A stretch of 64,000 nucleotides of DNA from Sparassis latifolia (Eukaryota; Basidiomycota; Agaricomycetes; Polyporales; Sparassidaceae), in contig CM031560.1 of NCBI GenBank assembly GCA_018466975.1, forward strand, positions 1,736,001 to 1,800,000, read 5' to 3'. Below, one piece after another: positions 1 to 9,784 of this stretch (positions are counted from its first letter, which is position 1; the number at the start of each line of letters is the position of its first letter). The notes under the pieces were generated by a model. It ran no database searches and had not been told where the DNA came from. It saw nothing but the letters and a program-made list of their open reading frames with translations. The position numbers were made by a program, and so were the translations under genes.

Positions 1-147
1 GCCGGCGTTACTGGCCCGACAATCACAGAGGTATCGTGATATAAGTATAGTAGTACTAGTTCGCCAAACAAATTGACCTCCCACACCCAGGTTAACGTCT
101 ACGGGGACTTGGACGGCCCAGCCAACATAACGTTGGGATACCACAAC

Positions 148-1489
148 ATGGACGAGGCTCCTAATGGCAGAAAGTCGACCAAGCTTTCTATTCACCATCC
201 TCACGAGCCGAACTGTGCCATTGTAGGCGTGCTCGAGCAACTCTCCCCGCACCAGTCCACCCAAGGTCGAAGGATCGCATTGGCGAGTAACTTACTACTT
301 TGACGACTCTGACGACTGAGGCATGTATGTTCTAGCTTCTGCATGGTTCCTTAGGGTCAGTAGTGCCCGGTAATTGGGAGTGACAGTTGGTGCTAAAATC
401 ACGCAGACACAAAGACTACCTGTTCCTCAAACCTCTCGCACTCCGATTGCCCATGGACAATTTCCGCTTTGATTTCCGGTGCGGCAGTCGTACACTCAAT
501 TGACTGCGTCGCATCTCACCATCAAGGGGTCGGCCAAACGCAGTGCCAACCATGAGACTCCAGGAACATGGAGATTTGGCAGTGTACTCAATGACTGCGT
601 CGATATCCAGGTAGTTGTCGATTATTTGACTAAGGAATATGGCTATATAGTCGACCTTGTCGTGGGACACTCTCGCGGCAGTGTCGCAGGGCTGCTATGG
701 CTGTGCAAAGCCGAGGAGAGTAAGCACGTTAGAGGCTTCATCAATGTGTCGGGGCGATACAGGATGAAGGTGGGTGTTACCGTCGCGTTACACAACTTCT
801 CCGTCACTCACCCATCAACTTTTCTATTTGTAGATAATTTACGGTGTGCAGTCCCCCGATCTAGTGGTAATGAAATTGCACTGAGTTCACTACCCGAAAG
901 AGATCACCTCCTGGATCAAGAGAACAAGCAATCTCTGAAGACACGGGGCTACTTTGAGATGAAAGCTACCGTCGCCCGCAAGCCGTTCGTGGGCCGGTAC
1001 GAATCGCTCATAGCTTTCGCTTCTATATACTGAGCTGTCGTCCATCAGGGTTACTCGTCCGGATCTTGACGATTTTGCCAATACGGATACATCTGTGGCT
1101 TGGACTCGCTTTCCATCGTCAATAGACGTGCTCACAATTCACGGAATTAGGGATGGAGTTGTCCCCGTGTATGTGTGAATCTCCCCATCAATGAATCCAT
1201 GTCTAATGTTCTTTCTGCTTTCCCGGTCAGATATGATGCGATTATCTACGCACAAGCGTACGGCGGTCGAACTCCGGGCACACACACTCTGCATCTCGTA
1301 GAGCGTGCCGACCACAACTTCACCGGAGTATGTGCGGCGACGTTGCTCTCATAATTGAGCTCACACTACACTGCGCAGCTTTCAGAAGAGGTAGTGTCCA
1401 TTATACTGCAATGGTGGCAGAAGGTGGAACACCGAGAAGTCAAGACGGGTTTGTGGGATATAGGGTGTAGAGGGAGTTCCAAATTGTAG
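148..1489 (+). CDS. alpha/beta hydrolase (ectomycorrhiza-regulated-esterase type)
   Basis: Predicted serine hydrolase of about 293 residues; substrate unknown. My exon model is 148-282, 336-355, 407-478, 544-769, 834-866, 929-996, 1049-1168, 1231-1327 and 1379-1489; the summed length is in frame. Visible motifs are an early strand followed by LLHG (oxyanion region), FRFDFRANHETPGTW, the nucleophile elbow VVGHSRGS, DVLTIHG with an acidic residue shortly after, and a late EHADHNF-like site (here VERADHNF) carrying the probable catalytic His. This order matches the fungal ectomycorrhiza-regulated esterase family as I remember it. The first intron appears to use a GC donor (283-335) and is followed by a 20-nt exon. 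The edges of the 834-866 and 929-996 exons are the least certain. ATG 148 is the only in-frame ATG upstream of the conserved core; an earlier exon left of the window cannot be excluded. Confidence 0.8.
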
Positions 1490-1757
1490 ATGTCATGGTG
1501 TCTATGTAATAAGTGATCATTACGTGCTCACCAATTCACCGGCTGACGATGATTTTTTAATAGATACATCCAGTGCTCTGATCAGCATTCCATGCACCGT
1601 TCTATCTTCTCAACGGTATGTCATACACAATGCAAACACTTTTATGCAATACTGCGGCATCGGTTCAGTAAGATGCGGAATTGGTAAAAACAACAACCAG
1701 CCCGACCAGTCCAAAAATATAACCTTCTCTGACAGTGCAATGTCTGTCAATGGAGCT

Positions 1758-3133
1758 CTAGTCATCCTTCACTGACAACGCGGTCATGTCTGAGTTCAGG
1801 TCCTTCATGCTTTGCTCTACCGCTCTCCTCTTCTCGGCTTTCTCTGCCTTGGCCGCTCTCCAGTCGTAGATCAGCTTTCCAGCGACCTCCATCTCATCCT
1901 TAACCTCGACAACCTCCGCACGCACGTCATCAAGTGACATGGTTGAGAGTACAAGCTCCCAGGACGCAATGCAAGCCATTTTTCTCTCGCGCTCGTCCTG
2001 CAGCTCCCGGTTGAGGTCAAGATTTCCAATATCATCTTGGCCCCTATTATCATCCAGATGCTGCTTGGTATATCTAGCTGTCAACCGCTCTCGTACGCCA
2101 TCCATCACCCACCTCACCGGTACGCTGCGTACGCCTGTCCACTCCTGGACAAGGCTTCCGCTGAAGACCTCGTCCACTTGGCGACGGATCTTGTCTGCAT
2201 GTAGAATGGCAGCATATGCGGCGTATCGGCCAAAGTGTCGCAGCACCGCAGCTTGGGTGAGCTCCTGCTCATGCAGGTGATCAGACTCGGATGTGGGGGT
2301 CGACTCACTCTCTGCACGCTCTCGAGCATACAGCACGAAATTCTGAAACATCGCTCGAGCTTTGCGCCCTCTTTCCTTGCTATTATCCACGGTGGAGAGT
2401 TTCTCGTGATGGTTTACGATAGCGCATGGGTCAAAGAGGGTGGACGTCGCCAGCCAGTCAAAGATCTCTAGCTGGCTGGAAAATCCTATAGCCCATCGAT
2501 CCATGGAGAGACCGAAGTACGCAAGTATCGGTGAGAGTGTGTTACATATGTGAAATGCTATCGGCGGCCTCGTGGGCAAAGGATCCGCAAACTGAATATG
2601 CCCAGTTAGCCGCCACTGGGAGACAACACTCGCGATGTACATACCTTCAATCCGTGCACTCCAAACGACAGCCCGATCGTGCGGGTCATCTGGCCCAATA
2701 TCAGGCCAACATCTCCGTAAGAGCTTGTGAACATCTGGTCCTCCCACTCTGCTTTGTCCGCCATAACGTTGATGTCAACCTGATAAAATACCTGCGCTGC
2801 GCCGTTCTTTGCTGACACGTCTTTATCTCCCAGCTGAAATGCGATTGCCGCGAGCGCAAAGTTGGTGACCCGGCCTCCATCTGGAGGAACGCTGCACGTC
2901 GCACGCAATGCCTCGGTCACCATCTGGTGTGTCAGTCCAGCGCGCGGATACGCTACCACTAGATCAATGTCTCCATAATCCACCTTTTCAGGCGCCTCGC
3001 GGGGGACTGCCACAAGCTCATACAATGGTTGTATGCGCGAGAGAAGCTGAGCTTTCAGCGATCTGTATACAGTTGGTGACATTCGAGGAAAGGAGGCTGT
3101 AGGAAGTAGGGTTTTGAGAGCATTTCCACCCAT
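1758..3133 (-). CDS. uncharacterised nucleotidyltransferase-fold protein
   Basis: Two exons, 3133-2645 and 2591-1758, join in frame across a 53-nt intron. The N-terminal part has GDIDLVV, which resembles the G-[GS]-x(n)-D-x-[DE] signature of polymerase-beta-like nucleotidyltransferases: an acidic pair on a hydrophobic strand. The middle part (LGLSFGVHGLK, then ILAYFGL and FDWLATSTLF) resembles the thumb-like helices of uncharacterised fungal proteins of this type. The C-terminal third is charged and helical (Arg/Lys/Glu-rich), possibly coiled coil. The open frame continues upstream to 3298, but that extension runs through the tRNA gene at 3262-3345. I therefore start at ATG 3133 (MGGNALKTLLP), which also fits my memory of homologue N-termini. 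Substrate and pathway are unknown. Confidence 0.7.
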
Positions 3134-3261
3134 GTTGGACACTTGACGACACACGTAAATATAGAGTGCATTCAATGATTCAGGCTCAGTAAGTATTTGA
3201 ACCTCATGGACTTCGATGGGCCTTAGACCACTATGAATATGAAAAGAGCCAAATTCGTATG

Positions 3262-3345
3262 GCATTAATGGGGTAGTGGTAACCTGGGTCGTTGCCATTG
3301 GTGGTTAAGTTCGACCCGCCGGGGGTTCAATTCCCCCTTAATGCA
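3262..3345 (+). tRNA. tRNA-Gly(GCC) with a 13-nt intron
   Basis: The sequence folds as a full cloverleaf. The acceptor stem GCATTAA pairs with TTAATGC, followed by discriminator A. The D stem is GGGT/ACCT (one wobble), and the anticodon stem is GGTCG/CGACC. The T arm is GGGGG-TTCAATT-CCCCC. The anticodon loop reads TT-GCC-A and then continues for 13 extra bases before the 3' stem strand, the standard place for a nuclear tRNA intron. The B box GGTTCAATTCC is intact, and a T5 run at about 3364 could terminate Pol III. The tRNA is antisense to the longest frame of the neighbouring minus-strand gene, which argues for the shorter start of that gene. Confidence 0.9.
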
Positions 3346-3462
3346 TTCGGGACCAACGTTGAGTTTTTGGCCTCTTGAGGGCAATTATCCTTTGTGTGCA
3401 CAGTACTTGGTCATTTTCACTTCGACTCGGACTAGCTCGAGCGTCGCATCGTATTTTCACCC

Positions 3463-4184
3463 ATGTCGAAATTCGCACCGCATCCTCGAACAGCTAACCA
3501 GCCTAGAGCAGACGCCTCCACTGTTTGCCAGAAGTGCCTCGGCACAGGTCAGTTTTGAACGGTACATCTTAGACCTACATAGCTTGACGTTTTGTTCAGG
3601 TCATTTCACCTTCGAATGCAAATCCACACGCCCTTACATTTCACGCCCGTCCCGTACACAGCAGCTGGAAAATCCGCGTGTGCTCGCAAAGTTGAAGGTG
3701 GATGGGAAGCCGTCTGTTGAGGTCCCGGAGGAGTTCAAGAGCAAGTGAGTTTCTTTCGGTTACATCAAACTTATCATCATGTTGGACTAAACGTTCAGCA
3801 GGACTGGTACAGCGAACCGCATCCTAGAGGCAAAAGAGAAGGCACGAGCTCAGGAGACGGAGCACAAGGGCGACGTGTCCTCATCGAAGAAGAAGAGGAA
3901 GCAGTGCGCATTCCTTTAGTTCTACATGTCTACCTTTGCTAATGCCTTCTTGCTGCAGTTCGTCGGATTCCGAGTCCAACTCGGACTCAGACTCGAACTC
4001 AGAGTCAGAGTCAGACAGAGATTCTGACTCTGATTCCGACTCCACTTCTAGTTCATCTACCTCCTCGCACTCAGGCTCCAACTCAGACTCAGCATCATCC
4101 AGGCGTAGGCGGGAAAGGAGCGCGAGTGCTCAGAGAAAAAGCAGAAGCCGGAGTCCCAGCCGCAGCAGGAGACGGTACTACTGA
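3463..4184 (+). CDS. zinc-knuckle protein with acidic-serine and RS tail (ZCCHC10-like)
   Basis: Exons 3463-3547, 3600-3744, 3802-3903 and 3959-4184 join in frame. The protein has one CCHC zinc knuckle, CQKCLGTGHFTFEC, in its N-terminal third; the second intron-spanning codon lies within it. A Lys-rich middle (SSSKKKRK) follows, then a long tract of alternating Ser with Asp, Glu or Asn, and a basic RS-type end (SRSRSPSRSRRRYY). This layout matches the ZCCHC10 family of small nuclear proteins; an RNA-binding role is inferred from the knuckle and RS tail. The acidic tract is encoded by imperfect TCnGAn repeats, a likely site of length polymorphism. Confidence 0.8.
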
Positions 4185-4310
4185 TCGTTCCCGGAGTGGA
4201 AACAATATTTCTTGGACTCTCAAATTACCTACTGGTAGGAACTCGCTGTATGATTTATCGGGAATCGTCGTCGATTGCAGAATGAGATGATATGTAAATT
4301 ACAGTCCTGA

Positions 4311-5199
4311 TCATATACAGTGTGGTGCCTCCGTTGCCCGTGAGTTCATGATCAGAGCTACAATGAGGCTGCACGGAACCGTTAGTATTAAACAAGTCCG
4401 GCATGCAAGATAATTCAACACACCCGTACAACCCTAACACTTCTCCGAAGATCAGGATGAGCACCATCGTCACGAATACTTTTGACTCGTACACGTATGC
4501 GCGTACACACTAGAGATTTTTCAGCGTACCGCTGAAGAAACATACGACACTAGGACATACCGAGTCACCTACGTAACCGATCGCATACCCCGCTGCGAGA
4601 CCTGTGAATCCGCACGCTAAACCCGCGCCCAGGTGGACAAAGCCCGCGTACAGCGAGTAGTCCGTTGCTTGCACTGAGGGGCGGTCATCGAGAGATCGAT
4701 TTCAAGGGATAAAACCAAGAAGAATGGCGAATGAAAAGTCATTAGAGACGTTCACGACCACAGAATCGAGACAACGTACGTCCGCCCGCTATGAGCACAG
4801 CGACCACGAGCCCGTACACGGCAATGATACCGGACATGACGACAGGAATAAGGGACTGGCAGAAGTACGCGTGTATAAAAATCACCCTGATGCGCGAACG
4901 GAGCATCATATCGTACCTTCATGATCAGCTCGGGCTTGAACGTCCCCAGACCCGCGATCCCAATGCCCGCTTTCGACGTACCAAACGCCGCGCCGACAGC
5001 TATGGTGCAAGTCACCACCAACAAGTCAGTTCAGTGAGTAATGGCGCTAGGCTCACTCATACGCACTGCTGAGGATCATCTGCGAGGCCACGAGGAGAAT
5101 TTAAGCCGTCCTCACGCCCTTGTAACGCCGCTGGGAACTTACGGCTGAGGCGACTCCTCCAAATCCGAAGAAGGGCGCGTATGGTGGGCAGAGCGACAT
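4311..5199 (-). CDS. VMA3: V-type ATPase proteolipid subunit c
   Basis: Seven exons (5199-5143, 5079-5067, 4999-4917, 4855-4780, 4673-4561, 4509-4424, 4368-4311) sum to 486 nt, giving 161 residues, the normal length of this subunit. The protein starts [15 protein letters not shown] and has four hydrophobic helices, including [29 protein letters not shown] and [18 protein letters not shown]. The Glu in LIFGEVLG is the conserved proton-carrying residue of helix 4. It forms the rotating c-ring of the vacuolar H+-ATPase. Exon 2 is only 13 nt (ATG ATC CTC AGC A) and is required to supply the MILS residues of helix 1. The C-terminus, [18 protein letters not shown], is slightly longer than in yeast. 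Confidence 0.93.
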
Positions 5200-5819
5200 G
5201 TTGTGTGGGCTTGCAGTTTGTGTAGTACTCTGAACTGAGTCGTGGAGTCGTGGGTACCGTATCACGTGCTATGCGGGGTTTTGCTCTGCTGATTTGCAGT
5301 GGACGCTGCTCTTGACGCTGCTTCATGATCAACGCTACTTAGTACTTCGACAAATCTCTATCCGATACCGGAGTCGGAACCGCACTGATACTGAGAAACC
5401 ATGGTAAAAGTAGAGCCGTATACCAGGACCCCCAGAATTATTTCACAATTGATTGAGGCCTTTGAAAGGCTCTCACTGACTCCCACTGTGATCACTCTAG
5501 GGCAACGAATCCGCAGCGGTACCACAATCCCTCTGTCAACGACAGAGCAGATATTTTTGGCTCATCGAAGTTACGGTTCGCACGCCAGAGTCTGCGGAAA
5601 TTCACGAATTCATCCATGAAACCCGGCGGTAAGCAAGTACTTGCGCTCAATAGCTTTTCTGGGACATCATGATGTCAATGACGGCTTGGTCACAGCACGT
5701 CCATGCCGGGACGAGTTGTCTACCAGCGAAACACCCTGACGCATCAATATTAATGTATGAACCAGATATAGCAGAAGCGAATCTCGCCCTGTGGTGATCT
5801 GACGCCAGAAGTACAGTAT
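5200..5819. other. intergenic, no supported gene
   Basis: The right half of this stretch leads into the sedolisin fragment. A 72-codon open frame at 5401 has no recognisable motif, no intron-linked continuation and no resemblance to a family I know. The first 150 bases presumably hold the V-ATPase subunit c promoter, because that gene reads away from here. I see no other feature. Confidence 0.5.
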
Positions 5820-6149
5820 CAAAGCGCCAGAGGTCAAAGGGCGAGCACTCAGTAATAATCGGTACCACTGGCTCGTCGCCCGTGATTGGCGCCATCCTCA
5901 CAAGTGTGAACGACGCCCGCTTCGCTGCCGGCAAGAGCCCCACCGGGTTCATCAACCCGTCGTACGTTCTACCCATCACGCCACCTTACGATCTTTGCGT
6001 TCATGGCGGCTTTCCACGACATCACGAATGGGACCAACCCCAGCTGCAGCGCCGCTGGATTCAGCTCGCAGCCCGGCTGGTACCCCGTCACTGGCGTCGG
6101 CACACCCAACTTTGCGGCGCTGCTTGAAAAGTGGCTCGCGCTGTCGTGA
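5820..6149 (+). pseudogene. truncated 3' end of a sedolisin (tripeptidyl peptidase) gene
   Basis: Only the last two coding exons remain. One reads GTTGSSPVIGAILTSVNDAR and ends in GFINPS; after an intron of about 50 nt the next reads FMAAFHDITNGTNPSC, then PGWYPVTGVGTPNFAALL and a stop at 6147-6149. These parts match the C-terminus of the complete sedolisin at 31718-34111, in opposite orientation. The catalytic-serine motif, GTSAASPV in the complete gene, is GTTGSSPV here, so the Ser is replaced by Thr. No signal peptide, prodomain or Glu/Asp catalytic residues are found upstream. Similarity to the intact copy fades at about 5820, which I take as a breakpoint of the inverted duplication. Confidence 0.85.
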
Positions 6150-6786
6150 ACTAGTTTGCTGTTTGCACAACCTGCTATTTTGCTCACGGACTCGGGTGGC
6201 AATTTGCTTTCACTCGAACTTCTCCGCATAGACACGTAGACACATATTTAAACGATTCAAGGGTTTTCGGGAACGTCCAACGGTCTTTATTATTGCAATG
6301 TGCTTTGACGTGCCGCACTTCGGTCCATACCTCAGCCAATGCACAACTACTTGGTCACTTCTCAAGAAAGGGATGAATGCCTGGCGAGATGAATAACTTT
6401 CAGTTATGAGGCACGAAGGAAGATACTTCTTACTCCGTCATTTCAGAGGGATGAGGGGTCACGGTTTGTGCGGAGGATTTCGTACGCAGGCCTTTCACAT
6501 CAGTTGATCTTCCAAATATTGTTTGTACATGTGCGAGAGAAGTAGCGGCTCTAAGCATACCTATCAGATCCAGAAGAACCCATCCCAGCCTTCGACCATG
6601 CAAGAACTTCATCCTTCAAGCGAGTGCTCAAAACGAGCTCGACGAGAGCTCTTCACTCACCGATTCGTTTGCTCACAGTTCACACTACGTCATTCAAAAT
6701 CATCTCAGATTTGGTCGTAATAAGTCCAGTATGATTCTTACCTACACTCAGCCTAGACAGAAACAATTACATCCGTACAATCTGTC
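6150..6786. other. noncoding spacer between convergent 3' ends
   Basis: This stretch lies between the sedolisin fragment (+) and the 3' end of the LRR-type gene (-). It corresponds to 31216-31717 in the other arm. Short open frames such as the one at 6430-6612 have no recognisable features. I see no gene in it. Confidence 0.6.
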
Positions 6787-8114
6787 TCAAAACATGTGGA
6801 TGCTCTGCATGAACACATTCAAGTCCTGATGGTCCATAAGGCACAACTGAGACCCGAACTTGGGCGTGTGGCGCAAAAGCTCCTCCAGCTCCTGCACGGC
6901 CTCCTCGGACGGCGCAGGCCGCCCCTCCGCCGTCGCGATGCGCAGGAAACCGCGGACGTCATGGATCTCCCACTCCCTGGGAGGCCAGGGTTGTTCTTGC
7001 ACTGCTTCTGGGAACCTGCCCGCTCAGTAGCAACACAGGATAATAGGGTCATTTACAGACCTTCCTGGTTGCGTTCCGTCGGCGTGAGGCGCAGGAAGCA
7101 CCAATTGTTCTTCTCATGGAACATACTCATCTGGAAGAGGAATGCCCAACCAGGCTCCACCGCACGGAGCACATCAACAGAGAGTGCAGGCACTGTGACG
7201 AGGCTCCGTGTGCCCCACGGCATACCTGGTTCGCGGGGGCGTGCGGTGGCGGCGGCCTGGAATGGTGTCCCGCTGTTCATATCAAAAACAATGCGTCGCG
7301 CACTCCTGAAGCTACGGAGCACGTCGGCTAGTGCACCCACCACACCCATGAGCGTAAAGAGCGCGAGGGAGCACCCACGGATAGACGGCATTATGCTCTC
7401 GTAGCTCGTCATGAGCGTAAATGCGATGGGGTATGGAGGCGGTTCCGCAGTGCACAGGAGCGAGGGGTGCATCAGTGCTTCCAATCTGTAGAACAGCTGC
7501 GGCTCCTTACGTAGGAGGTCATACAGCTCTTTAGAAGTGACGGACGTGCAGCCCATAAGGACGAGACGTTTCAGCCCGGGGGCTGCGGTGAGAATCTCGC
7601 GCACTGTGTCAGCCGTAATCTGTGCATTGAACGAAAGGTTGAGTGACTCGTGCCCCGGTAGCTGGGAGGCGATGCGGACTGCCTGCTCCGAGGAAAGAGC
7701 AAAGTCGGTGAGATCAACAGAAGTCGTCTCCTTCATCTCGGTGAGCACCTTGACCAGCAACTGGACAGCATTGTCTGGGAACGGAGACTTGGTGCGCAGT
7801 ATGGACTTCGTGTCAGCCAGCTTCCCTGGCAGCCAAAGTAGGTTTTCAATCTCGCTCGTGTCGCCCTTCCCGAGAGCATGGTCAAAAGCCTGAGCGAAGG
7901 CCAACGTGGCGAGCGACGGGATCGGTGCCTCCTCTGCCGGCTCTGTAGCGGCGCTCGTGGAGGCGGCGATGTCGCCAGCAGGACGTTCTACCGCCTCGCT
8001 TTGATACTCATCAGGCCATACTTCAGCCAGCATGTCCAGCGTAACCAACTTTTCGCCGTCAAGTAGGCCTATAGTCTCCAAGACAGTCTTTCCAGTCAGT
8101 CTGCTCTAGTCTAG

Positions 8115-8154
8115 GATCATTATCCGGGAGCCCACTGAGAAGTCCCCCGTGGGA
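8115..8154 (+). repeat. left terminal inverted repeat
   Basis: 40-nt left repeat, starting GATCATTATCCGGGAG and ending CCCCCGTGGGA. It pairs with 8967-9005 in inverted orientation. Confidence 0.7.
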
Positions 8155-8298
8155 GTTTTTGAGCTACGTGCCAGACAGCGGAAGGGACGGCTGCGTCATC
8201 GGCACTAAACTATAATTCCCAAAACGCGTCGGTGGCAGAGATGTCAGTCGCGTCAACTCTGTATGTATGCTACGTAGCTGTAATCCACGCCGTTCTCT

Positions 8299-8849
8299 AT
8301 GTCCATCATACCTGCAGAAGGCTCTTCAGAATGGCTCGAGTCGCTGATCGTTCAGAAGTGCGGAGTTCCCTCGGTTCGCGATTTCCAGCTATGCCATGGC
8401 ATGGACCTCATCCGCGGCAAGGATCTGTTCCTCGTCATCGCGCCGGGCCAGGGGAAGACGACGGTTATGCATGCTCCACTACTGGCTGCACAAGCCCAGA
8501 TGAAGATAGGAATAGCTCTCATGATTGTGCCTACTAAATTGCTAGCATTGCAGCAGGTACTGTCGTGCTGACAAGCACACCGACAGTAGTTTCATTCTGA
8601 CCTTGAGTATAGGAAACTGTGGCCAATAGCCGCGGAATTCGTGCACTGGCTATCAACGAAGACACTATGAGAGAAGCATACCACAACAATCGCGATCTTC
8701 TGGCCGAGCTTGTCAGCGGAGAGGACATTCGTCTCGCCATCATGAGCCCTCAAATGCTCCGGTCAAAACGCGTTCGTAGCCTGCTGTCGCAGCAAGCTGT
8801 CAAGAGTCTTGTCTGCTGGTTCTTCGTTGACGAAGCACCGTCGCCATGA
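8299..8849 (+). pseudogene. truncated RecQ/DEAH-like helicase N-terminal fragment
   Basis: Two pieces, 8299-8556 and 8613-8849, join in frame across a 56-nt intron. The text VPSVRDFQLCHGMDLIRGKD followed by IAPGQGKTTVMHAPL is the Q-motif-like region and Walker A of a helicase family that is widely expanded in Agaricomycetes. The fragment continues through MIVPTKLLALQQ (motif Ia) and AIMSPQML to WFFVDEAPSP. There the expected DEAH box is disturbed and the frame stops. No helicase motifs III-VI follow, so the fragment cannot be an active helicase. It lies wholly inside the TIR-bounded insert. Confidence 0.75.
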
Positions 8850-8966
8850 GAACTTTTTACAGCACGCGAAGCTTGTACACAGGTAAGACGCGCCTGTGGC
8901 TGCACGCGACTTGAGCGCTAAAGATTCGTGCGTCGAATTGCCGTCGGCATCGTTCAAAGTCCGGTT

Positions 8967-9005
8967 TCCCACGGGGGACTTCTCAGCGGGTCATCGGTAA
9001 TGATC
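8967..9005 (-). repeat. right terminal inverted repeat
   Basis: 39-nt partner of the left repeat at 8115-8154. It contains the same 20-base core in inverted orientation and ends in the mirrored GATCATTA terminus. Confidence 0.7.
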
Positions 9006-9517
9006 TCAGCCTCTATTACAAAGGAACGACTGTCTTCCTGCAGGTAACTAGAGGCTGTATCTATGAGCCTAAGTCTGCTCCTCTCAGGATCTCTAGATTC
9101 TTCAGTTGGTACTGGATAATAGTGCCGTACATATTGCTCTGCAGAGAGAGGTGTGTCGGTCGTCACGAAGCAATACGCAGGATTCTCCGGGTCCGTCACA
9201 TCGATGACAGAGATCCCGTCATTATTATCTGTCCATGTTCAGGTTCCTATTAGTCTAGAGCCTCTACAAGGGGAACAGAACACCCACCGCCGTCCCAGCT
9301 GCCCATGCTGGCAGATAGCAGACTGTTCTGGAACGTGACGTCGCTGGAATATGCATCCTCTCCAACGGTAAGATCGGTGTGTAGCGCGCAGGGGAAGGCG
9401 GCCGTAGCACCACTGGTGGTGATAGGCCGCGATGCAGCGGTACTTGGGCGGCGAATGTGGAGGACTTCCGTGAGGTCGTACACGGGCGATCAGAAAGGCT
9501 TGGTGTCTCTTACCCAT

Positions 9518-9784
9518 GTCCTAGTGAATATTCTTCGAACTTCGGATCTGCTCAGTAGCGAAGAAGATGGATATAGAGAGACGGGGGTAGAGACTTGCAA
9601 GTCTGCCCTTTAAATATTTCAGAGAACCTTCAGTTGCAGATTGAAACCCTCGTCTTCCTTGCAATTTGAATGCAAATAAATGTTCTACAGAGGAACCCTA
9701 ACCTGATTTGACCGATTCCCTGACGTCATGACTACTCGCCTCACCAGAGGCGCCCCTTGAGTCTCCCTCCCCCACTTGCCGCTT
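9518..9784. other. short spacer upstream of the broken LRR-type gene
   Basis: This corresponds in position to the spacer 28971-29312 in the other arm and presumably held the promoter of the LRR-type gene. No coding signal is seen. Confidence 0.4.

Larger units (their letters stand above)
8115..9005. mobile_element. 891-bp TIR-bounded insert carrying a helicase fragment
   Basis: The ends are 8115-8154 and the reverse complement of 8967-9005. They match over about 40 bases with one gap and a few mismatches and share the perfect inner block CTGAGAAGTCCCCCGTGGGA. The insert splits the LRR-type gene between YYPVP and LLDGEK, which are contiguous in the paralogue apart from one frameshift. It contains no transposase, only part of a host-type helicase gene. 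This resembles a nonautonomous DNA element that captured a gene fragment. I could not identify a clean target-site duplication; flanks on both sides resemble GATCCTnAG..AGCAGACT, which may be duplicated target or coincidence. Confidence 0.65.
6787..9517 (-). pseudogene. broken copy of fungal MGQRHQAF/LRR-type gene
   Basis: The gene begins at 9517 with MGKRHQAFLIARVRPHG, continues CIAAYHHQWCYGRLPL, then loses about 160 bp that are present in the paralogue at 29313-31215. Reading resumes at DLTV-like sequence and SMGSWDGG. The next exon reads DPENPAYCF and PLSAEQYVRHYYPVP, and is then cut by a TIR-bounded insert (8115-9005). Beyond the insert the long exon 8081-7053 resumes with LLDGEKLVTLDMLAEVWP, contains LRR-like units (SLNLSFNAQITADTV, LKRLVLMGCTSVT), and ends through a last exon (EWEIHDVRGFLRIATAEGR) with a stop at 6787. 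The function of this basidiomycete family is unknown to me. Expression of the intact 3' half as a separate product is possible but unsupported. Confidence 0.8.

Noticed and set aside
3134..3298. 55-codon N-terminal extension of the nucleotidyltransferase-like gene
   Set aside because: It is antisense to an intact tRNA gene, and its first ATG falls in the anticodon region; the downstream MGGNALKTLLP start is more natural.
3960..4090. TCnGAn repeat considered as a microsatellite or CRISPR-like array
   Set aside because: It is coding sequence for the acidic Ser tract of the zinc-knuckle protein, in frame with both flanks; there are no unique spacers.
8299..8849. Functional RecQ helicase
   Set aside because: Only motifs Q, I and Ia are present, the DEAH box is disrupted, and the fragment ends inside a TIR-bounded insert.
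9010..9065. CAGCCTCTA/TAGAGGCTG inverted pair considered as a second nested element
   Set aside because: The stem is 9 bp with a loop of nearly 40 bases and lies in former coding sequence; too short to call.
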